From: Gracilaria vermiculophylla
Lineage: Eukaryota > Rhodophyta > Florideophyceae > Gracilariales > Gracilariaceae
DNA: 64,000 nucleotides
Assembly: GCA_019155205.2 (NCBI GenBank)
Contig: JAHNZQ020000181.1
Coordinates: forward strand, 2,307,128 to 2,371,127
Reading direction: 5' to 3'
Shown: one piece after another, positions 54,271-64,000 of the stretch
Position numbering within the stretch: position 1 is the first letter of the stretch
Layout: every line of letters begins with the position of its first letter
The notes under the pieces: generated by a model
What the model was told of the DNA's origin: nothing
Database searches by the model: none
Seen by the model: the letters and a program-made list of their open reading frames with translations, nothing else
Position numbers and translations under genes: made by a program

Positions 54271-55935
54271 GAAAGCCTCACTTCACTACCTAACGTTGGT
54301 GATTCAATTGACGTTTATCGGCCTCTTGACGACGCTTTCTACAAGGGAAAGGTCTCATCTTTAAATGACGATGACAAAGAGCACAATATTGATTATAATG
54401 ATGGTGACAAAGAAACACTGAACTTGTCTGATGAAGTCTGGAAGTGCAGTCCACAAGATATCATGAAATTAAATACTAGACAGACTTCAAGAGTTCATAT
54501 GGAAAGCACTGAGCAAGAAGTGCTTACATCTTTTGTAGATGCCTTTGGGCACAAAGATTTTATGACGTTTCAAGCTCAAGGTCTTCCGTCGTTGCCACTC
54601 TCAAACACTTATGAGAAGGAAGAAGAGTCTTTTAAAGATATTGTTGAAACTATACCAATCTCCAAAGTTCCAGAAAATGCCAATGTTATCTCAAGCCATG
54701 TGATATATAAGGTTAAGACAAATGATGATGGCTCTTTTAAGATGAAAGCCAGAATAGCTCCACATGGCAACAAGGATTTGGATAGAGATCAGCTCAAGAC
54801 AGATTCGGCTGTTTGTCCTCCACATGGAATCAGATTACTACTGTCACTAGCTACCATCTTCATGTTTTGCTTAGCCAAGATTGATTTTAAGAGTGCATTC
54901 CTACAAACTGGTGATGTGAGACGGGATGTTTATGTCGTACCACCGAGAAAAAGCAATGACAAGAACCATTATTGGCTCTTACGTACTGCAGCGTATGGTC
55001 TTGTTGATTCCAATGCAAAGTGGCAAGAACACAATGACTATTTATTAAGGTCACTTGGGATGCAACAATTAACTCATGTTCCACAGTTGTTTTATCAGTT
55101 TGATTCTACTGGAGTCTTGCAACTTGTTGCAGTGAAGATTGTTGATGATGTACAGCTTGCCGGTCCAACAGAAGTATTGAAAGAACTCCTCAACAAGATA
55201 AAAAAGAAATATGAGCTTGGTACAGTAGTCTGTAAACCAGGATCGTTCCTAATTTTTTGGTTTACAAGTTTTTCAAGAGACTGACTACTCAATTACTATA
55301 CAAGTCGATGAAAAAATAAGTTTTCTGGAGTTTTATCCTATCACTCGCCAAAGAAGAAAAGAAAGTTCCATATCTCTGAATGAAATGGAAATGAGCTCTT
55401 TCCGATCTGTTAACAGTTCCATTGGATGGCTCGGTACAGCTGCTTCACCGTTTTGTGCATTTTATGCAAGCCATCTCCAACATAATGTTCCACATACAAC
55501 TGTTCATGACTTAATCTCACAAATCAACTCAGTCGGACTGTTGAAGAAATTGGGGAGTACAATCATGTATAAAAGACCCCAAGACAAAAAGAGCTACCCT
55601 TTATCAATTCTTGTTTTTGCGGATGCAAGGCGCAACGAAGACTATGGACAATTGGGATATGTTGCTGGACTCTTGATCGGAGACTTTGAACTTGCGTCTA
55701 TTTCTCATATTACATCTTGAATTTGCATAAGTCTAAAAGACCAGTGATGTCTATTGGAGATGCCCAAACATTAACAGCTGGGGAAGCAATTGAAGAAGGC
55801 AAGCTTCTCGCTAGTGCATAAAAGAAGTTGCTTGGAATACATATTGATTTGAACATTGCACTTGATTCAAAAGACTTGTTTTGGGACGATGTCAACCTGC
55901 CGTAAATCTTTTGATCGAAAAGCCATTTCCAAGCA
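54271..55935 (+). pseudogene. Reverse transcriptase and RNase H of GalEa-like copia, truncated
   Basis: RT frame 54424-55284: ISSHVIYKVKTNDDGSFKM, RIAPHGNKDLDRDQLKTDS, FCLAKIDFKSAFLQTGDV (first Asp), LRTAAYGLVDSNAKWQEH, and AVKIVDDVQLAG in the YxDD place. Both Asp are present, but Tyr is replaced by Ile. A TGA and a frameshift near 55250-55286 lead into 55385-55720 (SIGWLGTAASPFCAFYAS, LVFADARRNEDYGQLGY, the RNase H Asp) and on to TAGEAIEEGKLLAS (55775) and STCRKSFDRKAI (55885-55925), where similarity ends. Confidence 0.82.
54292..54435 (+). other. Tudor/agenet-like segment in the copia polyprotein
   Basis: In frame with integrase and RT, between the TAA at 54268 and the RT segment, the translation reads VGDSIDVYRPLDDAFYKGKV, then YNDGDKETLNLSDEVWK. 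The order (hydrophobic-aromatic start, D-x-x-F/Y-Y-x-G-x-V, then Y-x-D-G-D-x-E-x-L and a final W) is that of Tudor/agenet-type modules that bind methylated residues. Copia elements do not normally carry one; it may guide integration as chromodomains do in Ty3 elements. Inference from motif only. Confidence 0.55.
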
Positions 55936-55939
55936 GTAA

Positions 55940-56950
55940 TTTAACAGAAGTTTGACGGGGGCGTCGAAAAAATGCTGGAATAGATTGAAGATTTCCCATG
56001 TTTCGCTAAGAACGAGACAAACTTCTCGACTCCACCAGATCCTTTCTCGGCGTCTATAGCAAAAATAAGCTCAGGTTTCATGCCGAGAAATCTACCTTAT
56101 TTTCTGAATACGTACTGTTTGGCGGCCGCATTATATATGTCCTAGGAATCAAGTACCACCCCGACATTTTTCGTACTCCGATAGCAATGAGCAGATCCAC
56201 TATGGTTTGCGATTTGCAACAATCATCCGTGCAACGAACTGGATGCGAAATTCTTTTCCTACCTGCGCTGAACGCTTCACCCCGCTACACGAGGTATTGA
56301 AGTCTGGTTACCAGAGAACAGGTAAGCAAGCAAAGCAGGCGCATGGAAAAATCTCCACTACCAGCTCTTAGCGCGCTACTCATGGTATTGTTCTCACCAA
56401 CATCAAGCATAAACTGCGGGTCGCTCCCAAACTCGCGCATCTCATGTCTAGCTACCATCTTTTGCTCTTCACTGATGCGTTGGATACTCACTGGGCTGCA
56501 ATTATCACTTAAGTACCAGATGAATACCGCGCCGAAGACAGCGAGAAGCATTTTCGCGAGTCATTTTGTTTCCTCTCCAGTTTTTTTCTAGAGTAGTCTC
56601 CAAGTTGCAGGAAGAACAAAACGTTTGGGGCAATATTATCACTCGTTGGCCAGTGATCTCAAAGCATTCGGTGGACGTTACCAAGGTCCGTCGAGAAAAA
56701 TCACTAATGGGTTCTCCAATCAAACGCCATTTGGACTCGAAGTTGGACTGCGTGACTCTCCTGTTAAGTGCATCCGCTCGCGATGGAACTTATTCGCCAT
56801 TCCGGATATTCCGGGTGTTTCTCATTTATGAGTTGAGAGTACACATTTGCCAAAGAATCGGATTGCCCACGTGGCAACGGTTTCGCCGGATGCGCCATGA
56901 CGCCGGGCACCACACGTGTCTCACAGGTACACCACAGAAATGGATAGGTG
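55940..56950 (+). pseudogene. Ty3 RT/RNase H/linker remnant (element A type)
   Basis: Frame-shifted pieces in order: LLDSTRSFLGVYSKNKLRFH, STLFSEYVLFGGRIIYV, MVCDLQQ, HLLLFTDALDTHWAAIIT (RNase H Asp motif, as FTDASERFWSGAL in element A), and EEQNVWGNIITRW (compare GESNLWADILTRW in element A), then FAIPDIPGVSHL before the integrase. Ends near 56950. No LTR is attached. It follows the truncated GalEa-like element directly. Confidence 0.7.
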
Positions 56951-57597
56951 ATTAGTTGGAATTTATGTATTTATTTAATTAATACACTGAGTACACTGAG
57001 TAGTCTACAGTACGTAGTACAATGAAAAGTGCCCCTGAACTTCAGCAAACGTTCCCAACAAGGGTGTTCTACTCCAAGAACTCGGTTTTGAGCGCTAGCG
57101 CCTTCGGTGGTACAAAGCTCCTGTCGAGAGTACCCCGTAGAATACGCCTCGCTCAAACCCCTTGCTCGCCTAACAGAACCCCGCTCTGGGCCCATTTTCC
57201 TCATTGCTTTGGCTTCTACTCCGTACAGAGATTTTTTCGTCCTTTTCAATATTGACTGAGCTCATCTCGTGACTCGCCTTCTTTTTTATTCCATTTCTTT
57301 TCCTTTTCCGCTTTTGGGCAGCTCCCACTATCGTGGCTCATACCAACTCCTAGTGGCGTGTGCGCAATCCTGCGGATATTTGCCTCAATTGGAGTAGTAC
57401 CTATAGCCGGCTTCTAACTACCTTCCTGCGTTTATCGCGATAATTGGCCTCGACGTAAAATCGGCTTCTCCATGTCACCTCTGAAAGAGCTCTTCCACTG
57501 GGTTCACCTCGTGAGAAGAAGATCCCAAACATCTTCGGAGTGTTTTCCTGCCTACAGGTACTGCACTACACCAAGGACATCAGAAAATGACAGTTTG
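56951..57597. other. Unassigned stretch with a fragment of the 812-bp family
   Basis: The part 57505-57570 (AGAAGATCCCAAACATCTTC... ending CTGCACTACA) resembles the right end of the 812-bp insertion at 40991-41802. The rest, including a 92-codon minus-strand frame (56971-57249), has no recognised motif. Confidence 0.45.
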
Positions 57598-58128
57598 TGT
57601 AGTACAGAGGCTCCTAAGGAAAAATGGTGGTGTGGCGTTATGGCTAAGTATTCCTAAGGAGGGCTCGTATTTTATTAAATGAGCCACGTGGTGCATAACT
57701 CTGCCTGTGCGCGCTACGATATCCCTATGAAAGGGTAGAATTATTATTTATTTTAGTCAATTTGTACGGGTAGTTACTACAGTAGTGAGACCTGCCGGGG
57801 CGGGCTCCCGGCTTGATACTTAATCGGGCAGTTGAGTTCCACCTCAGGAGAAGTAAACTAAGTACCCTTGAGTCTTCATCTACTTTTTACGGTTGGAGAC
57901 TCTCGTCGATAATCCTCAGATTCCCAAGCCGCCGATCCCCAGGTCGCATCATAGCAGCGCCTGTAGGAGCATTATCCGCCCCGTGAACCTCCCTCTCCGC
58001 TTGGTGTTTGCGGATCCTCTTTAGGAATTCCTCCGGCTTGCGACAGCGGATACTGGAGACCACCTTATGGGACACGTACCTTTGGTGTCAACAAAACCTC
58101 CCTCGAGAGAAGGGCTGACAGTACCACA
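57598..58128 (+). repeat. Solo LTR of family X
   Basis: Starts TGTAGTACAGAGGC and ends CAGTACCACA. It has neither a polypurine tract before it nor the family leader after it, so it is probably a solo LTR left by recombination. No clear target duplication (GTTTG before, GTCAC after). Confidence 0.75.
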
Positions 58129-58500
58129 GTCACTTCTGGGAAACGAAGCCAGGGTCTTAGTGTTTAGTTGGGCCCATAATCTGTCGGGAAACAGATGCGC
58201 TATGTGCGCTATTCTCTCTCTTGACACAGGGCGCAGAGTTCACCACTTAAACTATCAACAGTTCACGTTCTTTAGGATGGTGTCAGATGCCTTGCTTCTG
58301 CGGATGATAAGGGCAAGAAATAATTATGGAAAGTACTCATCCACGATGATGAGATAAAAGACGTGTCCGTTCTCTGTGTGTGTACCGAAAAAAGTAATGC
58401 ATGTGTGTAGATGACCAGGTGATGGAGAAAACGTTAGAAAGCCATTAAACTACGACGGTATTAACCACAAACACATGGAATTCCCTCAAGAGATGCGTGT
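58129..58500. other. Unassigned spacer after solo LTR
   Basis: I see no gene or repeat of this window here. Confidence 0.4.
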
Positions 58501-58921
58501 CATGGAACGTGAAGGACTGGTTTTCAAATTAGAGATCTGACCTCAGCATGTGTTGTAGTGTGACCCAAGTGATTGCGCCCGAAGGAAGCATCTTTTAAAG
58601 GACAGTCAGTTGTTTTAATACTGGAGTGAGGATCTTCCATACTGGATTCAGAAGGAGTATCCGCGAAGTCTTCACACTCAGTTTCCTCAGTACTTGCATG
58701 TTCACACGAAAGGACTTCGAGTACTAGAGCCATCACGGCCGTATCTTGGGAGGTAAGTGAAAACGTATTTAACCTCAATGTAGTGGTGGAAGAACAGCAA
58801 TCCGTTGAAATATAATAAGGACCGGCCGATTATCTGGGAGTACTACAGATGATTCGGAAACCATCATTGACATCAATGATGTGTTTAACATCTGAAAGTA
58901 ACCACACTGCAAGTTGTTTTG
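58500..58921 (-). pseudogene. Copia protease to pre-integrase fragment (minus)
   Basis: Minus strand reads VWLLSDVKHIIDVNDGF (58860-58910) and then GRNHLGHTTTHAEVRSLI (58524-58580), the GAG-pre-integrase motif, comparable to HNCLGHTATAAEVKKLI of copia I. It is cut at 58921 by the family X LTR. Confidence 0.65.
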
Positions 58922-59474
58922 TGTAGTACAGTGGCTCCTACGGAAATATGGTGGTTTCGCCTTGAGGTATAGTATTCCTAAGGAGGGTTCGTAATTTAGT
59001 TGCGGGGCCACGTGGTGCATAATCTCGCCCGCGTACGCTACAGTATACTTGAGGTACGGTAGATTTTCTTATTTATTTTAGATATTTTATGCAGGTAATT
59101 AGCACAGTAGTGAGACCTGCCGAGGCGGGCTCCCGGTTTGATATTTAATCTGCCGGTTGAGCTGCACCTTTGGGGAAGTTAAAACAAGCACCCTTGAGTC
59201 TTCTTCTACTTTTCCGGTTGGAGTCTCTTGTCTATCTACGCAGGTTTCTAAGCCGCCGATCCCCAGGTTGCATCATAGCAGCGCCTGGAGGAGCATTGTC
59301 CGCCCAGTGAGCCTCCCCCTCCGCTTGGTGTTTGTGGATCACTTTCAGAATTATCCCGGCTCGCGACAGCGGATACCGGAGACCTCCTTTAGGACTACAG
59401 GCCTTTGGAGTCACCAAAACCTCCTAACGGACGTTGTGCTTTACTACCTCGACAGGAGGGCTGACAGTACCACA
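58922..59474 (+). repeat. 5' LTR of right-hand family X element
   Basis: Begins TGTAGTACAGTGGC and ends CAGTACCACA. The leader ACTATTCTCCTGACTTAGAAG follows; the same leader position in the minus copy is ACTGGTCTCCCAATTTAGAAG, so the primer-binding site lies here, but the tRNA is not obvious. Confidence 0.88.
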
Positions 59475-59725
59475 ACTATTCTCCTGACTTAGAAGTTCAC
59501 AGTTCCTAAAAAATTCGCACAAGTCGCAGCAGAACCGTGTCTCTAGTTTGCAACGACCAACCCCCAACAGTGGAATTCTTCCTTAAGGTGATCCGGAAGT
59601 GGAAGCAAATCACCCACGACCTACTCCTCTATGGACCCCTGAGAACATCCCATTGAACCCCTCTACAGGACCCTCAAGCAACCGGCTCCGTTGGTGGGCG
59701 CAGCACGCGCAGCGCTCCCCAGGAG

Positions 59726-61678
59726 ATGGCCGCCACACTGGAGGACCCTGAAAGTCTCCTTCGGAATCCTGGTTCCTCAGTGGAGCGTTTCAGGAATCGC
59801 CTTAGGAGAATGCATGATCGGAGGCAATCGGAATCCCCCGCAGCACCTCTGGAGAACGCCGACGTGGAGGTTGAAGAACCACACACGGCATCGCAGCCGC
59901 CACCTCAGGAGTCGTAGGGACGGGAACACCCGGAGGCCAACACCTTCTTGGAGTCCCTGGCCCCGCGCCTTACGGATTGGCTATCACAGAAGCTGGTCGA
60001 AAGAATTCCTACAGGTGTTGAAGCCCACTTCAAAGCGCGCCGCCACGCCCTTGTAGAGGATATCGCATCGGAGAGCGCTCACCGTGCTGTGGATGCTTTG
60101 CTGGATTCCGACCCCTTCTTTGAGGTGATCTCAGATGTTATCCATGCGGAGGTTCGCTCCCAAATCGCGCAGCTGCTCCGCGCAGCGGCGTTCCAAAGTC
60201 ATTCATCCGTACAGGAGGGGTTCCCTCTATCAACACCTAAGGTGACCCCGGACAGAGAAGGAAAGGATACTGCCACCGCCTACGCCAGAGGAGGAAAGGA
60301 TACTGTCGTAGGGAAACGGGACCACCTCAGGAATCTTTCTATGCACCGTCTGGACCTGACGCCCCGCGGATCAGGACAGGATACCGGTTGCGACGAAGTC
60401 CACCTAAGGAGAGAAGAACAGGATACTCCTCGGGTGGATCGCGATAACAGGGGTATCGTCAGCAACCCAGACCACCTTAAGGAAAGAAGAAGAAAGAAAC
60501 GGAGGGAAAAAGGACGCAAGCGAGACACCGATTCGGAGGGAAGCTCAGACTTCGAATCCGTACACAGCTCCAGCTCGGAGGACAGTACACCTCCCAAGGA
60601 GAAGAGCAGAAGGGTCAGGAATGTCGTCCCGCTTGACGACATCTTCGCCAAAGTGGTGGATTATGACACCTACAGATTGAATGATCGCTCCACAGTTTAC
60701 GACGCGTCGGTCGCTAAACGACTCACGAAGATGCAGCGCCGTATGGATATTCAAATAAAAAAGCATTCCTTCTCAGGCGAAGACCCCATCTCGGTGTTGA
60801 ATTTTCTTACGCGCTTCCGATCGGCGTGTAACACAAATGGTGTCCATGAAGGTGCCGCCGTATGGTGCTTTCAGTTCTACCTCACAGGCCAAGCGCACTC
60901 GCTGATACAGCCGCGCCTAACGGGGGAGAGCACCATTGTGGATGATCCTGGAACGGAGATCTTGACGACGTACCCGGAGGTAGTGAATTTCCTCCTTAAA
61001 AGGTACGCCACGGACGAGGTGATAGCCGATGGTGACGCTGAAGTCACCTTTTACAGGCAGAACACCGGAATGACTGAGACGGAGTTCTCACAGAAGCTGT
61101 GGACGAGGGCTCTGCGGTGTGGAAATGTGTACTCCGAACAGCGGTTGAAGTCGCTGTTTCTCGAGGGACTCCTTCCCTCGATACGCGCAAGGGTGCGTGA
61201 TCACTTGACCACGCACCCAAAGACCACCTATACGGAGTTAGCACGTTTCGCGGAATCCTTTGGGGATACCCATCGTGCCACTCGCCGCATCCATGCTCCA
61301 CTTTCGGACAAACCGGCGGCCTCAAGGACCCGTCGGGCATCCGCCTTGACTTTGGACTCCAGCACCTCGGAGGAAGTCGACGAGCTCACGCTCGTAGGAG
61401 AGCAAGAATCCCTTGCCCTCACATACGCCTCCTCTCAGGGAGCACCGTCTAGGACGAGGACCCCCTCGTCTCCCACTTCGTACGCCTCGGCTGGATCGTA
61501 CAAGAGCGTCAGATTTGCGAACCCTCGAGGCTACCCACCGCCTTGTAGGATTTGCTTGTCTCGAGATCCCGTAGACTGTACGACTCTCACCCCGGAAATG
61601 AGGGCCGCAATCCTGCAGGAACGAGAGAAAAACTTCCAAGACCTGAAGGACACACCAACGGAGAGCGGAAGTTATTGA
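59726..61678 (+). pseudogene. gag: Gag of right-hand family X element (one TAG)
   Basis: The frame from 59726 is interrupted by one TAG (59915-59917) and then open for 576 residues from the ATG at 59948. The sister copy has CAG at the stop position, so C-to-T mutation is likely and the natural Gag is longer. Features: acidic N-terminus, degenerate KDT/QDT repeats (60260-60490), a basic block (RRRKKRREKGRKR), a Ser/Glu patch, then the capsid region (RRMDIQIKKHSFSGEDPISV to LLPSIRARVRDHL). It ends with CRICLSRDPVDC, an incomplete zinc-finger-like cluster, not a CCHC knuckle. Pol overlaps its end in another frame (from 61552). Confidence 0.82.
60260..60490 (+). repeat. Degenerate in-frame repeats in family X gag
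   Basis: Units beginning GKDT, GKDT, GQDT and EQDT, with HLR or HLK about 10-17 residues later in three of them (KRDHLRN, EVHLRRE, PDHLKER). The DNA shows GGAAAGGATACT twice and then CAGGATAC twice. The minus copy keeps the same pattern (about 47850-48060). Confidence 0.6.
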
Positions 61679-64000
61679 ACCGCGTATCGCGACATCCACT
61701 CCCCTCAAAGAAGCTATGGTTACCGTGCTCCACCGGGAGTGCAGCCTGTCCCACTGTCACTGGCACCCGCAACGCAGGTGCCGGTGTCCCATCCGGTTGC
61801 ACCTCAATGGAACACGTCGTATCGCGATGCACAACCGCAGAAGCCATCTCCGCCTGGAAAACAGCCCCTCTCCAACCAGGAAAACCCTCAGAGCCAAGCG
61901 TAGAGGCTCTGCGTGGCTCTCCCACATCGAGCCTCAGCTCCACGAAGGTCGCCTTTAGAAAAGGGGGAGAGGCCATCTGCTCCATCGAAGCAGAATCGGC
62001 GGGCCCCCCAATCCCGTTGGACCCATTCGACACCTTTGAGGATTCTGTGTGCACGCTCCGCCGTGAGATTTACAAGATCTTCGCCTCTATAGGATGTTCC
62101 CCGCTCGCCTCCGCCACGGTGCGTGCTATCCTCGACACCGGAGCTGGCTCCAATCTGGTGCACGCCGATGTGCTCCCGCGGTCTGCTCTCGGCTCCTTGA
62201 GGACTGACAAACTCCCGACGGTACGCGATGCGTCGCGACGAGCATTAACCATCCTCGGTGCATTCCCCTTGTGTCTCCGGTTGGGCTCCTTACAGGTAAA
62301 AGTGTGGTTTCTCGTGGCGACCAACTTGGCCGCGCAATGCATATTGGGCACTTCCTTTCTGGATCGATATGTACGTGCAATCTACCCACGCCTGCGGAAG
62401 GTGACATTTCATGACGCTGCCCCTGTAGGTATTGTGTTCGCATCTCCAGGACCGGACGCCAACGCGCGTCAAGTTGGTACCCTTCCGAAGGAGACGCAGT
62501 CGAATAAGCTCCGCGTGGTGAGGAGCATTGAAATACCCGCGGGGAGTCAGGCCGAAGTCTGGGTGCACACCTCTGCATCTGGCCTTTCCTTCCTACAGCG
62601 GAGTACACACCTGACGACAAAGCAGCATTCCATGATGGCGAACGGTGTTATGGAAGTAATACCGAACATTCCCTTCAAGGTCGTGCTCGCTAACCTCAAG
62701 GAGTCGCCGTTACGGCTCCAGAAAGGAATTGTCGTCGGGCTGGCAGTACCAGCTCCTGCAGGACTGGCTCACCTTCCTCGAGCGGAAGACCTTGCGTACC
62801 GCGATACTATCGCCACCGTGGAGGATGAAGCGCCTTCAACGGCTCCAGAGGAAAAGAGTCCTGCCACCTGGCAGGAGAAGATCCAAATTGGCGATGAATT
62901 TGAAGGGTATCGCCACAGGATAGTGGAGATGCTATCCGCCTTCGAGGACGTGTGGTCTGGTCGCCTGGGTCATTTCAGCCTGGCCAAGCACAGGATCCAG
63001 TTCACACCGGATGCTAAGCCGGTACATCAACTTCCGAGGAGAGCCGGACCCCACGCGCGCGACTTTGAACGCGATGATGTCCATCGGATGCTGGAGAAGG
63101 GCGTTATAGAGCCTTCCAATTCCGAATGGGCCTCCCCTGTGGTGTTTTTCAAAAATAAAGAGGGCTCTCTAAGGTTCTGTATTGACTACAGGCGCCTTAA
63201 CGAGGTGACGGTACGCGATTCGTACCCGATACCCCGGATGGATGAATGTATCGACTCCTTAGGCGATGCGTCTGTTTTCTCCACGCTGGATGCCAATAGC
63301 GGCTACTGGCAGATTGAAATGGACGACTCCGATAAGGATAAGACAACGTTCACCTCGCACTGTGGGATCTTCAGATTCCTAAGGATGCCATTCGGGTTGA
63401 AGAATGTACCCGCTACGTTCCAACGAGCGGTGGACATTATCCCGTCAAAGGTGAAATGGCAGTACGCCTTGATGTATATCGATGATGTCATCATATACTC
63501 CCGCAGCGTGGAGGAGCACTTCATTCATGTAGAGAACGTGCTCCAACTCCTAATGGATGCTGGCCTCACCTTGAAGCTGTAGAAATGTTTCTTTTTCAAG
63601 TCTTCGGTGGACTACCTGGGGCACTTTGTGCTTCCGGGCCGCCTACAGGTTTCTAGGAAAACTCAGGACGCCATTAAGGAAGCCCGCCCTCCCACAAACC
63701 AGACGGAGCTCCGCTCTTTCCTTGGGTTGTGTAACGTTTTCCGGAGGTTTGTCCCTAATTTCTCCCGTATAGCGGCGCCGTTAAATCGCCTCCTGGAGAA
63801 TGACAAACCGACGCAATTGGCTCTCCTGACGGATGAAGAGTTTGAAGCCTTCGACACCATGAAGAGGAGACTGATAGAACCACCAATCTTGGTATTGCCA
63901 AAGCGGCACGGCCGAATGGTGCTATACACTGACGCCTGTAAGTACCAGGTTGGATGTGCCCTCCTACAGGAACAACCTGAAGGTGGACTTCAACCCATCG
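61552..64000 (+). pseudogene. Pol of right-hand family X element (protease, RT, RNase H start)
   Basis: The pol frame overlaps gag by about 127 bases in the -1 frame, so a -1 frameshift would be the natural way to reach it. Protease VRAILDTGAGSNLVHADVL (about 62140) with ILGTSFLDRY as second motif. RT: HQLPRRAGPHARDFERDDV, LRFCIDYRRLNEVTVRDSYP, VFSTLDANSGYWQIEM (Asp), LRMPFGLKNVPATFQRAVDI, LMYIDDVIIYS (YIDD intact, about 63473-63484). A TAG at 63580-63582 then interrupts; the frame continues open as KCFFFKSSVDYLGHFVLPGR to the RNase H start VLYTDACKYQVGCALLQEQP at the window edge. Confidence 0.9.

Larger units (their letters stand above)
51430..55935 (+). mobile_element. GalEa-like Ty1/copia element, 3' end lost
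   Basis: A probable 5' LTR and leader (about 51430-51660) are followed by gag-protease, integrase, a Tudor/agenet-like segment, RT and RNase H. The integrase wording (ISIDHFHLEGNRVFHIMDSE and PRRHNKNIIESKHRIIRD) differs from the two other copia elements here and recalls the GalEa lineage described from crustaceans, fish and red algae; this is from memory of family style. RNase H is cut off at about 55935 by Ty3 sequence, and no 3' LTR is seen. Confidence 0.75.
58922..64000 (+). mobile_element. Family X Ty3 chromovirus, best preserved, runs off window
   Basis: 5' LTR 58922-59474, leader, gag, and pol through RT into RNase H at the window end; integrase and 3' LTR lie outside. Two in-frame TAG stops (59915-59917 in gag, 63580-63582 in pol) and otherwise long open frames. 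It is the autonomous type for the six family X LTRs in the window. Confidence 0.9.

Noticed and set aside
58922..59474. Interpreting 57598-58128 and 58922-59474 as the LTR pair of one element
   Set aside because: No polypurine tract precedes 58922, the sequence between them is a copia fragment in the other direction, and gag/pol follow the second LTR, so the second is a 5' LTR and the first is solo.
60280..60651. Antisense 123-codon frame across family X gag
   Set aside because: Shadow of the gag frame, whose homology to the second copy is clear.
1..64000. tRNA, rRNA or riboswitch genes
   Set aside because: Reading by eye found no convincing cloverleaf or rRNA signature; tRNAscan or Rfam searches would be needed to exclude small ones.

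Overview
This window is from a repeat-rich eukaryotic nuclear genome. It holds remains of LTR retrotransposons (Ty3/gypsy and Ty1/copia) and Tc1/mariner DNA transposons, most of them decayed and many inserted in one another. I saw no bacterial operons, rRNA or tRNA genes, or CRISPR arrays. The host lineage cannot be fixed from the sequence. A Ty3 reverse transcriptase style that I associate with oomycetes, and a copia element resembling the GalEa type known from red algae and animals, make a red alga or an oomycete my weak guesses. Three runs of exactly 100 N (2332-2431, 14491-14590, 31158-31257) look like assembly gaps of unknown true length.

Layout. 1-1029: nothing recognised. 1030-2579: Tc1 element (minus) with a broken DD34E transposase and a nested inverted repeat around gap 1. 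2583-4139: unassigned, with a GC-rich low-complexity patch. 4140-9762: complete but mutated Ty3 element A (plus), from LTR through gag, protease, RT, RNase H and integrase to a chromodomain and LTR. 10016 to about 15981: decayed Ty3 element B (plus). Its 3' LTR is split by an unknown insertion (13468-15667), which itself holds a small LTR element carrying only gag (14346-15603, minus, target duplication GGATC). 16738-19155: non-autonomous LTR element of 'family X'. 19288-20560: second, older Tc1 copy (plus). 20563-27092: AT-rich, mostly TE-free stretch with the only convincing host-like gene, a 269-residue coiled-coil protein (23230-24039, minus). 27093-31393: copia I, ending at gap 3 in a palindrome and an inverted LTR piece. 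31394 to about 33640: unassigned.

From about 33640 to 50300 lies one old minus-strand Ty3 element (C) cut into three blocks: RT (49384-50300), RNase H (39915-40470) and integrase (33640-35369). The cuts are two later insertions: a nearly frame-intact copia II (35375-39909, flanked by AAAAC) and a full-length chromodomain-bearing family X element (40471-49383, minus). The 3' LTR of that family X element holds a further 812-bp insertion (40991-41802) flanked by CAATA.

50330 to about 51420: another Ty3 integrase remnant (plus). About 51430-55935: a GalEa-like copia with a Tudor/agenet-like segment between integrase and RT. About 55940-56950: Ty3 RT/RNase H remnant resembling element A. 57598-58128: solo family X LTR. 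About 58500-58921: minus-strand copia fragment. 58922-64000: the best-preserved family X element (plus), with LTR, gag and pol, running off the window.

The genes here do not form a host pathway; they are the parts of retrotransposon life cycles (capsid, protease, RT/RNase H, integrase). Most copies carry stop codons, frameshifts or lost catalytic residues. The least damaged are copia II (one frame throughout, six stops) and the right-hand family X element (two TAG stops, intact YIDD). The most useful leads are the nested insertion record with target duplications, the chromatin-reader-like segment in the GalEa-like copia, the small gag-only element, and the six family X LTRs that mark likely recombination points.
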